A stretch of DNA of 64,000 nucleotides from Abyssibacter profundi (GTDB taxonomy: Bacteria; Pseudomonadota; Gammaproteobacteria; Nevskiales; OUC007). The notes beneath the pieces were generated by a model, which ran no database searches, was not told the origin of the DNA, and saw only the letters and a list, made by a program, of their open reading frames with translations. Below, piece by piece: positions 25,264 to 33,824 of this stretch (position 1 is the first letter of the stretch; each line of letters begins with the position of its first letter). Both the position numbers and the translations under genes were made by a program. Location of the stretch: NCBI RefSeq assembly GCF_003151135.1, contig NZ_QEQK01000003.1, positions 1-64,000 on the forward strand. The letters run 5' to 3'.

Positions 25264-26244
25264 ATGCGATATTCACTCTGGCCGGCATTGGCCACTCTGC
25301 TTTGCGCGCCCACAACCACGCTGGCCTACGAGCCGGTGGGGTTTGCTCACAGCAATCAGCACGTGCTGATGCAGGTCCAAGGCCTGCCCGAATTGGGGCG
25401 CGCATTGGCTCCCGAGGAAGGGCAAGCCGGCTGGGCGCTAGATCTGGATTGGACCAGCGAGTACACCGCCGATAGCAGCGGCGCTGCCGGCATGCCTGGC
25501 AGCGAGGCCATCGTGCTCGACGCGGAGACCGTCAACCTGGGCCTACGCGGTTCGGTTCGCTTGGGTGGCTGGCTGCTGGAGGCCGATGTCCCCTACATCA
25601 CGCATAGCGGCGGTGGTCTCGATGGCTTCATCGACGACTGGCATGACTTCACCGGCCTACCCACCGGTGGGCGTGAGCAGGCGCCAAGAGACCGGCTGCT
25701 GATCCGCTACGAGCGTGATGGCCAGGCGGTCATCGATCTGCAGCAGGCCACGGGCGGGCTGGGTGATATCCAGCTGGGTGTCGCAAGGCCGGTCGGGCAG
25801 ACCGTGGTGCGCATGGCGGTCAAACTGCCGACGGGGGATGCCGACAAGCTGACGGGCAGTGGCGGGCTGGGCGGCAGCATGACCGTCGATTTCCGGGGTC
25901 CGGCCGGGGACTGGTGGGGCACCTGGGGCGGCGTGGGGGCATTGGTCATGAGCGACGGTGATTTGCTGCCGCGGCAGCAACGGCGCTGGGCGGGAGTCGG
26001 CGCACTGGGGCTGGGTTTGCGCCTGCACGAGCGGTTGGAGGCCAAAGTGGAGCTTTACGGCCATACGCCGTTGTATCAAGATTCCGCGCTTGGCCAGCTT
26101 GCCCGGGGCGCGCTGGTCATCACGACCGGGGGTGCCATTCGCCTCTCGGACAAGACATCGCTGGATTTTGCCGTCGCCGAAAACCCGGTCGCCAAGAGTT
26201 CGCCGGATGTGAGTTTCCACTTCGCGCTGCGGCATGCCATCTAA
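25264..26244 (+). CDS. DUF3187 family outer-membrane-like protein
   Basis: A 326-residue exported protein with signal peptide (1-21). After PVGFAHSNQHVLMQVQGLP it consists of alternating polar/apolar strands ending in VSFHFALRHAI, which looks like an outer-membrane beta-barrel or barrel-like protein. The family (DUF3187) has no known function. Divergent from aroF across 216 bp and 48 bp upstream of speD. Confidence 0.75.
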   Translation: MRYSLWPALATLLCAPTTTLAYEPVGFAHSNQHVLMQVQGLPELGRALAPEEGQAGWALDLDWTSEYTADSSGAAGMPGSEAIVLDAETVNLGLRGSVRLGGWLLEADVPYITHSGGGLDGFIDDWHDFTGLPTGGREQAPRDRLLIRYERDGQAVIDLQQATGGLGDIQLGVARPVGQTVVRMAVKLPTGDADKLTGSGGLGGSMTVDFRGPAGDWWGTWGGVGALVMSDGDLLPRQQRRWAGVGALGLGLRLHERLEAKVELYGHTPLYQDSALGQLARGALVITTGGAIRLSDKTSLDFAVAENPVAKSSPDVSFHFALRHAI

Positions 26245-26292
26245 AACGTCACCGCCTCCCCGGCTGGCGCCATTTCTTCAATCGGGTTCGCC

Positions 26293-27063
26293 ATGTCCCC
26301 AAGCAGCAAGCTGAAGCTCCACGGTTTCAACAATCTGACCAAGAGCCTGTCGTTCAATATTTACGACGTCAGCTATGCGCGCACTGCGCAGCAGCAGAAG
26401 GAATACATCGAGTACATCGATGAGGCCTATAACGCCGAGCGGCTGACCGGGATTCTGACCGAGGTCGCGCATATCATCGGCGCCAACATCCTCAACGTGG
26501 CCCGTCAGGACTACGAGCCGCAGGGTGCCAGCGTCACCATGCTGATTTCCGAAGAGCCCGTCGATGGGCCTGAGAAGGAATCGGTGGTCGCGCATTTGGA
26601 CAAGAGCCACATCACGGTCCACACCTACCCCGAAACGCATCCCGATCACGGCATCTCCACCTTCCGGGCCGATATTGACGTGTCGACCTGTGGCGTGATC
26701 TCGCCGCTCAAGGCCCTGAACTATCTGATTCACAGCTTCGAGTCCGACATCGTCATCATGGACTACCGGGTGCGCGGCTTTACGCGCAACGTGCGCGGTC
26801 GCAAGCACTTCATCGATCACAAGATCGACTCCATCCAGAACTTCCTGGACCGGGGAACCAAGGAGCGCTACCAGATGGTGGACGTCAACGTGTACCAGGA
26901 GAACCTGTTTCACACGAAAATGCGGGTCAAGGAGTTCGATCTCGACGACTACCTGTTTGGCGAGGGCGTGAAGGACTTGGACGAGAAGACCCAGCGGCGG
27001 ATTCGCCGGCAGGTTCACCACGAGTTCGAAGAGATTTTCTACGGGCGCAACATGCCCAAGTGA
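26293..27063 (+). CDS. speD: S-adenosylmethionine decarboxylase proenzyme
   Basis: Makes decarboxylated S-adenosylmethionine for spermidine synthesis. The 256-residue proenzyme is of the E. coli SpeD class. The expected self-cleavage is between K104 and S105 in [10 protein letters not shown], giving the pyruvoyl group; C133 in STCGVISP corresponds to the catalytic cysteine C140 of E. coli, with the same 28-residue spacing. The spermidine synthase speE is not in the window. Followed by a small membrane gene and, convergently, coq7, an arrangement also seen in Pseudomonas. Confidence 0.95.
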   Translation: MSPSSKLKLHGFNNLTKSLSFNIYDVSYARTAQQQKEYIEYIDEAYNAERLTGILTEVAHIIGANILNVARQDYEPQGASVTMLISEEPVDGPEKESVVAHLDKSHITVHTYPETHPDHGISTFRADIDVSTCGVISPLKALNYLIHSFESDIVIMDYRVRGFTRNVRGRKHFIDHKIDSIQNFLDRGTKERYQMVDVNVYQENLFHTKMRVKEFDLDDYLFGEGVKDLDEKTQRRIRRQVHHEFEEIFYGRNMPK

Positions 27064-27108
27064 TGCCCGCGCGGCGCATCCGCGTCGCCCCAGCATCCAC
27101 ATGCACCC

Positions 27109-27630
27109 ATGACCACCACCACTCGTATCGCTCTGGCACCCACCGGCTGGCTGACCGATGTTTGGCTGGTCGGCCTGGGCGTGCTGCTGCCGCTGGGCTA
27201 CTGGTTGCTGAGCAGTGCCCTGGGGTTGCCTGTGGCGGGCCTAGCCATTGCCGCGGGTGTGGGGCTGCTTTGGGTGGTGCTGGGCATGTGGATGACCCGC
27301 GCCAGTCGGCTGGACATCCACGACGGCCGGCTAATCCTGAATGCGGGGGGGCTGTTCCGTCACGAACTGGCACTGGACAGCCTGCGCCTGGATCAGGTGC
27401 AGATTCACTACCCGCCGCGTCATCTGGGACAGATGCTGGGCCCGCGCGCACGCGGGGTGTCACTGCCCGGGGTGCACCTGGGCTGGTTCGCCATGCCGTA
27501 CGGCCGGGTGTTCGTCGTGGGACCCGCCCTGACGCCTGTGCTGGAAATCCGCACCACAGACGGCGGGCTGTTGCTGACGGTGGATAACCCACAGGACGCC
27601 CTGACGCGCTTGCACGCGGCGCGGCGCTAG
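27109..27630 (+). CDS. Small membrane protein with a PH-like domain
   Basis: A 173-residue protein with two transmembrane helices (about residues 18-36 and 44-62) followed by a beta-rich cytosolic domain beginning SRLDIHDGRLILNAGGLFRHELALD. This is the pattern of bacterial PH-like membrane proteins; no specific role is known. It follows speD by 45 bp and might be cotranscribed. Confidence 0.6.
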   Translation: MTTTTRIALAPTGWLTDVWLVGLGVLLPLGYWLLSSALGLPVAGLAIAAGVGLLWVVLGMWMTRASRLDIHDGRLILNAGGLFRHELALDSLRLDQVQIHYPPRHLGQMLGPRARGVSLPGVHLGWFAMPYGRVFVVGPALTPVLEIRTTDGGLLLTVDNPQDALTRLHAARR

Positions 27631-27760
27631 GCCAGCAGCCGTCCGGGCGCGCCGTCTGTTTCGGCGCGCCGGGCCGCAGCAGCCCTCTGAAGCAACGCGT
27701 GGCCGGGCCAGCGCCCACGCCACAGCCCGGCGGCCGAGGGGCCGCCTCAGAAACGGACGA

Positions 27761-28411
27761 TCAGACCCAGTAGGCCAGCGAGGTCATCAGCTTGGCCACG
27801 CCGCGCATGGCCAGGCGCACGGGGCCGGGGAGTTCGATGCCGCCGGCCGCGCGGGCCGCCGCGCCGTGGGCGGCTTCGTCGGCGCTCATCTGGGCGACGA
27901 TCGCCCGGCTGCGGGCATCCTCGGCGGGCAGGCGATCCATGTGGCTGTGCAGATGCTCCTCCACCTGGCGTTCGGTCTCGGACACAAAGCCCAGGCTGAC
28001 CCGGTCGCCGACACGGCCGGCCATGGCCCCAATGGCGTAGGAACCGGCGTACCACAGCGGGCCCAGCCGGCTCGGGCGGCTATCCAGTTCGCGCAGCCGC
28101 TCGGCGCACCAGGCCAGATGGTCTTGTTCCTCGACCGCGGCCTCGAGCAAATGCTTGCGCAGCGATGGGTCGCGGGTGACCGATGCCTGCCCGTGGTACA
28201 GCGCCTGGGCCGCAACCTCGCCGGCGTGGTTGACGCGCATCAGCCCCGCAGCATGCGCCCGGGCCACGCCCTCCAGCGGCGCGCCCATGGCGTCATCCGC
28301 AGGCTTTGGGCTGGGCCGCGCGCCCTTTGGGTCCGGCGCTAGCGCCACTTCGAGGCCGCGTTGGGCGGCCACCATCCATCGGTCAAAACTCGTCAACTGG
28401 CGCGTGCTCAT
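27761..28411 (-). CDS. coq7: Demethoxyubiquinone hydroxylase (Coq7/UbiF-type diiron)
   Basis: A 216-residue diiron monooxygenase for a late step of ubiquinone synthesis. The ligand pattern is complete: [32 protein letters not shown] and ADEAAHGA. Many gammaproteobacteria use the flavoenzyme UbiF; Coq7 is the alternative found in Pseudomonas. The ATG at 28411 ([12 protein letters not shown]) is the family start. Convergent with the PH-like gene. Confidence 0.93.
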   Translation of the reverse strand: MSTRQLTSFDRWMVAAQRGLEVALAPDPKGARPSPKPADDAMGAPLEGVARAHAAGLMRVNHAGEVAAQALYHGQASVTRDPSLRKHLLEAAVEEQDHLAWCAERLRELDSRPSRLGPLWYAGSYAIGAMAGRVGDRVSLGFVSETERQVEEHLHSHMDRLPAEDARSRAIVAQMSADEAAHGAAARAAGGIELPGPVRLAMRGVAKLMTSLAYWV

Positions 28412-28589
28412 GGGTATGATCTGGGCGATTCGTGGAGCAGAAGTTGAAATACTGTGCCTGTCACGATGCCGCCACGCCGGCGGGCGCGGCAAGCCGTGAG
28501 GAACGGGCAATCATGCGTGTTTTAGCAGCTGATGGCATTGCCCGCTGCCCTGGCTTCCTCCTGTGCCATAACCTCCAGATGATCCCTGA

Positions 28590-29639
28590 ATGAATCTCAG
28601 TCCAGACCGACTCGAAGACGCCCTGTCGCGCGGACTCGCGCCGCTTTATGTGGTCGCCGGTGAAGAACCTCTGTTGGTGACCGAATCCGCTGATGCGATC
28701 CGCGCCGCGGCCAAGGCAGACGGGTACACCGATCGGCGCGTGCTGCATGCCGAGTCAGGCTTCGACTGGTCCGAGCTGCGGGCGGCGGGGCAGGCCCTGT
28801 CGCTGTTTGCGGAAAAGACGCTCATCGAGGTGCATTTGCCGACCGGGTCGCCGGGGCGTGACGGCGGCGCGGCGATCAAGGCCGCTGCCGAGCAGCCGCC
28901 ACCGGACACGGTCATCCTGATCATCTGCGCCGAGCTGGACAGCCGCAGCCGCAATAGCGCCTGGTTCAAGGCGGTCGACAAGCGCGGGGTCACTCTCTAC
29001 GCATGGACGCCCAAGGGCCGCGAGCTGACACGCTGGCTGGAGCAACGACTGCGCCGCGAGGGCCTGAGCGCCGAACCGGATGCCCTCAATCTGCTGGCCG
29101 AGCGTGTCGAGGGCAACCTGCTGGCCGGATCACAGGACATCGCCAAGCTGGCGCTTCTGCACCCCGGCGCACGTGTCACCGCCGAGCATATGGCCGATGC
29201 CGTCGCCGACCATGCCCGGTTTGCGGTGTTCGACCTGCTGGACAAGGCCCTGGCCGGCCCGCCTGAAGCGGCGCTGCGCACGCTGGACCGACTGCGGGAA
29301 GAGGGCGTGGAACCGTTTCCGATTGTGGCCCTGCTGGCGGCCGAGCTGCGCAAGCTGGCACGGGTGGTCAGCGCCCGGGATGCCGAGGCCGTCTGCGCGC
29401 AGATTGGTGTGTTCCGCCGCCGGATACCCCTGATGGTGCAGGCCGCGCGTCGACACTCGCCGGCATCTGTACGTTGGATGATGGCCGTCGCCGGCCGTGC
29501 GGACCGAGGCGCCAAAGGCGTGGATCGACATGATCCCTGGGACGACTTGGTAACATTGGTCTGGGTTTTGTCCGCTGGCCGCGAGGCGCGGGGCTGGATG
29601 GCGGCTTCTGCCGCGCAGCTGGAACCCAGAATTGCCTGA
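28590..29639 (+). CDS. holA: DNA polymerase III delta subunit
   Basis: Clamp-loader subunit that opens the beta clamp, 349 residues. The start MNLSPDRLEDALSRGLAPLYVVAGEEPLLVTE and the segment VEGNLLAGSQDIAKLALL are typical of HolA. It heads a run of housekeeping genes (holA, proA, nadD, rsfS, rlmH); the usual upstream lptE and leuS are not in the window, since coq7 lies upstream on the other strand. Confidence 0.92.
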   Translation: MNLSPDRLEDALSRGLAPLYVVAGEEPLLVTESADAIRAAAKADGYTDRRVLHAESGFDWSELRAAGQALSLFAEKTLIEVHLPTGSPGRDGGAAIKAAAEQPPPDTVILIICAELDSRSRNSAWFKAVDKRGVTLYAWTPKGRELTRWLEQRLRREGLSAEPDALNLLAERVEGNLLAGSQDIAKLALLHPGARVTAEHMADAVADHARFAVFDLLDKALAGPPEAALRTLDRLREEGVEPFPIVALLAAELRKLARVVSARDAEAVCAQIGVFRRRIPLMVQAARRHSPASVRWMMAVAGRADRGAKGVDRHDPWDDLVTLVWVLSAGREARGWMAASAAQLEPRIA

Positions 29640-29693
29640 TGCCCGTCGGCTTCCGCGTGATCCGCGGACCGAAGCTAGCGAGACGCGAAGACC

Positions 29694-30980
29694 ATGAGCG
29701 ACACCCTGACCGCCGTCGAAATTGAAGATGTTGCGCAGTACATGCGCGACGTGGGCGGGCGTGCGCGCGCGGCTGCGCGACGCATCGCCGTGGCTGAACC
29801 TGGCGCCAAGAACGCGGCGCTGCTGGAATTGGCCGAGCGCATTGTCTCGCAGCGCGAGCGCATCATCGCCGCGAATCAGCGGGACATGACCGCAGGCCGA
29901 GCGGCCGGACTGGATGCGGCACTGCTGGACCGTCTGGAACTCACCGACGCCCGCATCGAGGCCATGGCCGATGGCGTGCGCCAGATTGCCGGCCTGGCCG
30001 ACCCGGTCGGGGCGATCTCCGATCTGGCTGCCCGGCCGTCGGGTATTCAGGTTGGGCGCATGCGTGTGCCGCTGGGGGTCATCGGCATCATTTATGAATC
30101 ACGCCCGAACGTCACGGCCGACGCCGCGGCGCTTTGTCTCAAGGCCGGGAATGCGGTGATTCTGCGTGGGGGGTCGGAGGCGATTCACTCCAACCAGGCC
30201 ATTGCCGCGCTGATCGGGGAATCACTGGAGGCGGCAGGCTTGCCGGCGACGGCCGTGCAGGTGGTGGAAACCACCGACCGGACCGCCGTGCGTCATTTGC
30301 TGACGATGCCCGAATTCGTCGATGTCATCGTGCCGCGGGGCGGCAAGGGACTGGTCGCATTCGTCGCCGAGCATGCACGTGTACCGGTCATCAAGCATCT
30401 CGACGGTATCTGCCACGTGTACATCGATGCAGCCGCCGATGCCGATAAGGCCGTCGCGGTCGCAGTGAACGCCAAGACCCAGCGTCTGGGGACCTGCAAT
30501 ACCTTGGAGACGCTGCTGATTGCGCGCTCCCGAGCGGCCGAGTTGCTACCCAGACTCGCCCAGGCCTACCGCGATGCGGGCATTGAACTGCGTGGCTGCG
30601 AGGCGGCTCGGGCTATTGTCGATGACATGCTGCCCGCAACCGATGAGGACTGGGCCACCGAGTATCTGGATGCCATCTTGTCGATTCGTGTGGTGGACGA
30701 TGTCGATGCCGCCATGGATCACATCGCCCGTTACAGCTCCGGCCATACCGAGAGCATCCTCACGGAAGATCTGGGCACCGCGCGTCGTTTTATCCGCGAG
30801 GTCGATTCCAGCTCGGTGATGGTCAATGCCTCGACCCGCTTTGCCGATGGGTTCGAGTATGGGCTCGGGGCCGAGATCGGCATTTCCACCGACAAGATTC
30901 ATGCCCGTGGCCCGGTGGGGCTGGAAGGGCTGACCTCGCAGAAATACGTGGTGTATGGCGATGGCCATTGCCGGTATTAA
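29694..30980 (+). CDS. proA: Gamma-glutamyl phosphate reductase
   Basis: Second enzyme of proline synthesis, reducing gamma-glutamyl phosphate with NADPH; 428 residues. The catalytic cysteine is in [11 protein letters not shown], with conserved [11 protein letters not shown] and [11 protein letters not shown] upstream. Stop at 30978-30980, 30 nt before the proposed nadD start, in the same reading frame. Confidence 0.95.
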   Translation: MSDTLTAVEIEDVAQYMRDVGGRARAAARRIAVAEPGAKNAALLELAERIVSQRERIIAANQRDMTAGRAAGLDAALLDRLELTDARIEAMADGVRQIAGLADPVGAISDLAARPSGIQVGRMRVPLGVIGIIYESRPNVTADAAALCLKAGNAVILRGGSEAIHSNQAIAALIGESLEAAGLPATAVQVVETTDRTAVRHLLTMPEFVDVIVPRGGKGLVAFVAEHARVPVIKHLDGICHVYIDAAADADKAVAVAVNAKTQRLGTCNTLETLLIARSRAAELLPRLAQAYRDAGIELRGCEAARAIVDDMLPATDEDWATEYLDAILSIRVVDDVDAAMDHIARYSSGHTESILTEDLGTARRFIREVDSSSVMVNASTRFADGFEYGLGAEIGISTDKIHARGPVGLEGLTSQKYVVYGDGHCRY

Positions 30981-31010
30981 ACGCCGCAGGGCCATGACCG
31001 GAGCGGCCCG

Positions 31011-31625
31011 CTGAGCGCGCCCATCGGCATTCTCGGTGGCACGTTCGACCCCGTGCACCTGGGCCATTTGCGGATCTGCGTGGAACTGCGCGAGCGGCTG
31101 GGGTTGGATCATGTCCGCCTGGTGCCGAATCGCGTGCCACCGCATCGTGATGCGCCGCGTGCCAGTGACCAGGTTCGCGCCCGCTGGATTGCCGACGCGA
31201 TCGCCGACGAGCCCGGCCTGGTGCTGGACACGCTGGAGCTGGAGCGCGAGGGGCCGTCCTACACCGCCGATACCCTGGCCAGCCTGCGCGCCCGATTCCC
31301 GGACCGGCCGCTGGTTTGCGTGCTGGGCCAGGACGCCTTTGATGGCCTGGTCACCTGGCACCGCTGGGAAGACATCGGTTCGTTGGCACATGTCGTGGTC
31401 GTGCCTCGCCCAGGGACGCCGCGTTCGCCGGTGGAGTCGCTGCCGGGACTGACGCGCACCGACCGCGTTGAAGATTTGCATGACCGCCTGCAGGGATGCC
31501 TGCTGGCGGCGGACGTGACCCCGTTGGCCGTGTCCTCCACCCAAGTGCGTCGGCTGCTGGTGCAGGGACGCAGTGTTCGCTATCTCGTGCCAGACCCGGT
31601 CTGGCGCGCGCTAAGGGCGCGCTGA
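31011..31625 (+). CDS. nadD: Nicotinate-nucleotide adenylyltransferase with an apparent CTG start
   Basis: Makes deamido-NAD in NAD synthesis; about 204 residues. The essential nucleotidyltransferase signature is ILGGTFDPVHLGH at the N-terminus, and SSTQVRRLL lies near the C-terminus. In this frame there is no ATG, GTG or TTG between the proA stop (30978-30980) and the signature; the first GTG, at 31053, would remove GGTFDP. CTG at 31011 has GGAG 7 nt upstream and yields L(M)SAPIGILGG, so it is the best start. The last codons and stop lie inside the repeat at 31612-31714. Confidence 0.88.
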   Translation: MSAPIGILGGTFDPVHLGHLRICVELRERLGLDHVRLVPNRVPPHRDAPRASDQVRARWIADAIADEPGLVLDTLELEREGPSYTADTLASLRARFPDRPLVCVLGQDAFDGLVTWHRWEDIGSLAHVVVVPRPGTPRSPVESLPGLTRTDRVEDLHDRLQGCLLAADVTPLAVSSTQVRRLLVQGRSVRYLVPDPVWRALRAR

Positions 31626-31714
31626 TTGAATCGCGCCGCCCGGACGGAGCCGGTTTCCCGCAAGCCTTGGAGCAGGCGGCCACTGGGCGGTGCGAATGAA
31701 ACAGCGTTTCCTTT
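31612..31714. repeat. Degenerate 103-bp palindromic repeat overlapping the nadD end
   Basis: The left arm TAAGGGCGCGCTGATTGAAT matches the perfect copy at 62325 in 21 of 26 positions, and the right arm is the inverted equivalent in about 18 of 26. The interior GACGGAGCCGGTTTCCCGC is shared with the long copy at 16699-16882. The nadD stop codon TGA at 31623-31625 lies inside the left arm. Confidence 0.65.
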
Positions 31715-31744
31715 ACTCAAACCCGGAGCAATCCCCACAAGTCT

Positions 31745-32125
31745 ATGACGCTTGACGAACTGACCCACCTGGCCGCCGAGGCCATCGACGATCTCAAAGG
31801 GCGCGATCTGCGTCAGCTTGAGGTTGCCGATCTGACATCCGTGACCGACCGCATGCTGCTGGTCACCGGCACTTCCAACCGCCACGTCAAGTCCATCGCC
31901 AACGCGGTGATCATGGCCTCCAAGCAATCGGGCCGAAGGCCGCTGGGCATCGAAGGGCTGGACCAGGCCGAGTGGGTGCTCGTGGACCTGGGCGATGTGG
32001 TGGTGCACGTCATGACCGCGCAAAGCCGCGCTTTCTACCAGCTGGAGAAGCTCTGGAGTGCGCCCGGCGAGGGGGACATCAGCGAGCCTGAAGCCGGCAG
32101 TGAGGATCTCGGCGCCGGATCCTGA
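31745..32125 (+). CDS. rsfS: Ribosomal silencing factor
   Basis: A 126-residue RsfS/RsfA protein that binds ribosomal protein uL14 and blocks subunit joining under poor growth. Recognised by the family core LEVADLTSVTDRMLLVTGTSNRHVKSIA and VLVDLGDVVVHVMT. The stop overlaps the start of rlmH by one base (TGATG), so the two are translationally coupled. Confidence 0.95.
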   Translation: MTLDELTHLAAEAIDDLKGRDLRQLEVADLTSVTDRMLLVTGTSNRHVKSIANAVIMASKQSGRRPLGIEGLDQAEWVLVDLGDVVVHVMTAQSRAFYQLEKLWSAPGEGDISEPEAGSEDLGAGS

Positions 32126-32589
32126 TGCGGATTCGCCTGATCGCCGTGGGTCGGCGCATGCCCAAATGGGTGGTCGCCGGCTATGAAGAATTTGCCAAAC
32201 GCCTGCCACGCGAGTGTCGGCTGGAGCTGGTCGAACTCAATCCTGGTGACCGGAGCGGCGGCGATGTGCAGCGGGCCCGGCAGACCGAGGCCGACCGGAT
32301 TCTGGACAAACTGGGCGAGCGCGACCATGTGATAGCCCTGGATGAACTGGGCCGGGAGGCGACGAGTGCCGGCTGGGCGGACGCCTTCGAGTCCTGGTTG
32401 CACAGTGGCCGTGATGTGGCCTTCATCATCGGAGGTCCCGACGGGCTGGATGAGCGTGTGCTTCAACGTGCCGATCACACATGGGCGTTGGCGAAGATGA
32501 CTTTGCCGCACGCGCTGGTTCGCGTCGTCGTGGCCGAGCAGGTCTACCGGGCGTGGAGCATCGTCTCCGGTCACCCGTACCATCGCTAG
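32125..32589 (+). CDS. rlmH: 23S rRNA pseudouridine-1915 N3-methyltransferase
   Basis: A 154-residue SPOUT methyltransferase acting on helix 69 of 23S rRNA. Conserved signatures: FIIGGPDGLDERV for the SAM site and the C-terminal AEQVYRAWSIVSGHPYHR. Normal length (E. coli 155). The stop overlaps the end of the opposite-strand acetyltransferase gene by 4 bp. Confidence 0.96.
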   Translation: MRIRLIAVGRRMPKWVVAGYEEFAKRLPRECRLELVELNPGDRSGGDVQRARQTEADRILDKLGERDHVIALDELGREATSAGWADAFESWLHSGRDVAFIIGGPDGLDERVLQRADHTWALAKMTLPHALVRVVVAEQVYRAWSIVSGHPYHR

Positions 32590-33125
32590 TCCGGCGTCGG
32601 GCTGCCGGCCGCGGGTAGCTCGCAGCGCATGTAGCAGCTATGCGGGTCGAGCCGGTAGCCAGCAAATGGCGGGCAGGGTGTGAACCCGTGTCGCGCGTAG
32701 AGCCGCCGCGCGGGTGCATAGGCGGCTGCGGTGCCGGTTTCCAGGCTGAGCCTACGCAAACCGGAGGCGACTGCGGTCGCGAGCAGATGCGCCATCATGG
32801 CATCGCCCACACCGCGGCGGCGCCAGGTCGCGACCGTGCGCATGGATTTGATCTCCGCGTGTTCGTCGTCCAGCGACTTCAGCGCGCACATCCCCACCAG
32901 GTCGGTCTTGGCCCAGACGGACCAGAACTGCATGTCCGGCGCTCGGAGGCCGTCGAGGTCCAGCGCATGGATGCTGTCGGCCGGCGAATGTTCGGTCGCC
33001 GAGTGCAGATGGGTTCGCAGCAAGGCCAGGACATCGGGCTGGTTCAGCCCGCCGGCGCGAAAGTCCAGGCGTGGCAGCGAGTCCGAGCCGGGTGCCCGGG
33101 GTTCTGGGTCGGTCGAATGCAACAT
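32586..33125 (-). CDS. GNAT family N-acetyltransferase
   Basis: A 179-residue acetyl-CoA-dependent acetyltransferase. The acetyl-CoA motif is the RRRGVGDAM segment after SMRTVATW, followed by LETGTAAAYAPARRLYARHGF and YRLDPHSCYMRCEL, which resembles the PhnO/ElaA-like small-molecule group. Substrate unknown. The ATG at 33125 is preferred; upstream in-frame starts would add a poorly conserved leader. Convergent with rlmH and divergent from maf. Confidence 0.8.
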   Translation of the reverse strand: MLHSTDPEPRAPGSDSLPRLDFRAGGLNQPDVLALLRTHLHSATEHSPADSIHALDLDGLRAPDMQFWSVWAKTDLVGMCALKSLDDEHAEIKSMRTVATWRRRGVGDAMMAHLLATAVASGLRRLSLETGTAAAYAPARRLYARHGFTPCPPFAGYRLDPHSCYMRCELPAAGSPTPD

Positions 33126-33218
33126 CACGCCAAGCGGTCCGGAAGTGGTCTGCCCCCAGCTTAGCCGCTTGCGGGTGCAAAGGGCCGGTGACAGGGCGAC
33201 CATGCGATAATTTCTTGC

Positions 33219-33824
33219 ATGAACAGTCGCTTGCTTTCTTCGACCGAATTACCCGACATCGACTTCTACCTGGCCTCGGGGTCGCCACGGCGGCGCGAGT
33301 TGCTGGCGCAGGCGGGGTATCGCTTTGCTGTTGAGGTGTCCAACGTGGATGAAACGGCCGACATCCCCGAGGCCGATGTGCTCGTGGTGGCACTGGCCGA
33401 GCGCAAGGCGGCAGCCGTGGCCGAGCGTGTGGAGGGGCTGGTCCTGGCCGCTGACACCGTGGTGGAAATCGATGGCGATGTGCTGGGCAAGCCCCGGGAT
33501 GCAGCCGACGCGGCCGCCATGCTGCGGCGCATGTCGGGTCGGTCACATCGCGTGTTGTCCGGTGTGGCGCTGGCGCATGCTGACGGCATCGACAGCCTAT
33601 TCACGGTCACGGCTGTGGAAATGGACGTTTGGAGCGAAGCTGACATCGAAGCCTATTGGCGATCCGGCGAACCGGATGGCAAGGCTGGTGCGTACGCCAT
33701 TCAGGGCATTGCAGGCGGCTGGGTCAAGGCGATCGAAGGCAGTTATACCGGCGTGGTCGGCCTGCCCATGGCCGAAACCCGGCAATTGCTGGCGGCCCAC
33801 GGGGTGACGGCGGTTTGCGCATGA
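33219..33824 (+). CDS. maf: Maf-like nucleotide pyrophosphatase
   Basis: A 201-residue Maf/YhdE protein that hydrolyses non-canonical or m5UTP/dTTP-type nucleotides. It has the YLASGSPRRRELLAQAG start, ADTVVEIDG, GKPRDAADAAAMLRRMSGR and YAIQGIAGGWV. First gene of a long operon; its stop overlaps the rng ATG (ATGA, 33821-33824). Confidence 0.94.
   Translation: MNSRLLSSTELPDIDFYLASGSPRRRELLAQAGYRFAVEVSNVDETADIPEADVLVVALAERKAAAVAERVEGLVLAADTVVEIDGDVLGKPRDAADAAAMLRRMSGRSHRVLSGVALAHADGIDSLFTVTAVEMDVWSEADIEAYWRSGEPDGKAGAYAIQGIAGGWVKAIEGSYTGVVGLPMAETRQLLAAHGVTAVCA

Noticed and set aside
31053-31625. nadD starting at GTG 31053
   Set aside because: It would lose GGTFDP of the catalytic signature, so a functional enzyme must start upstream.
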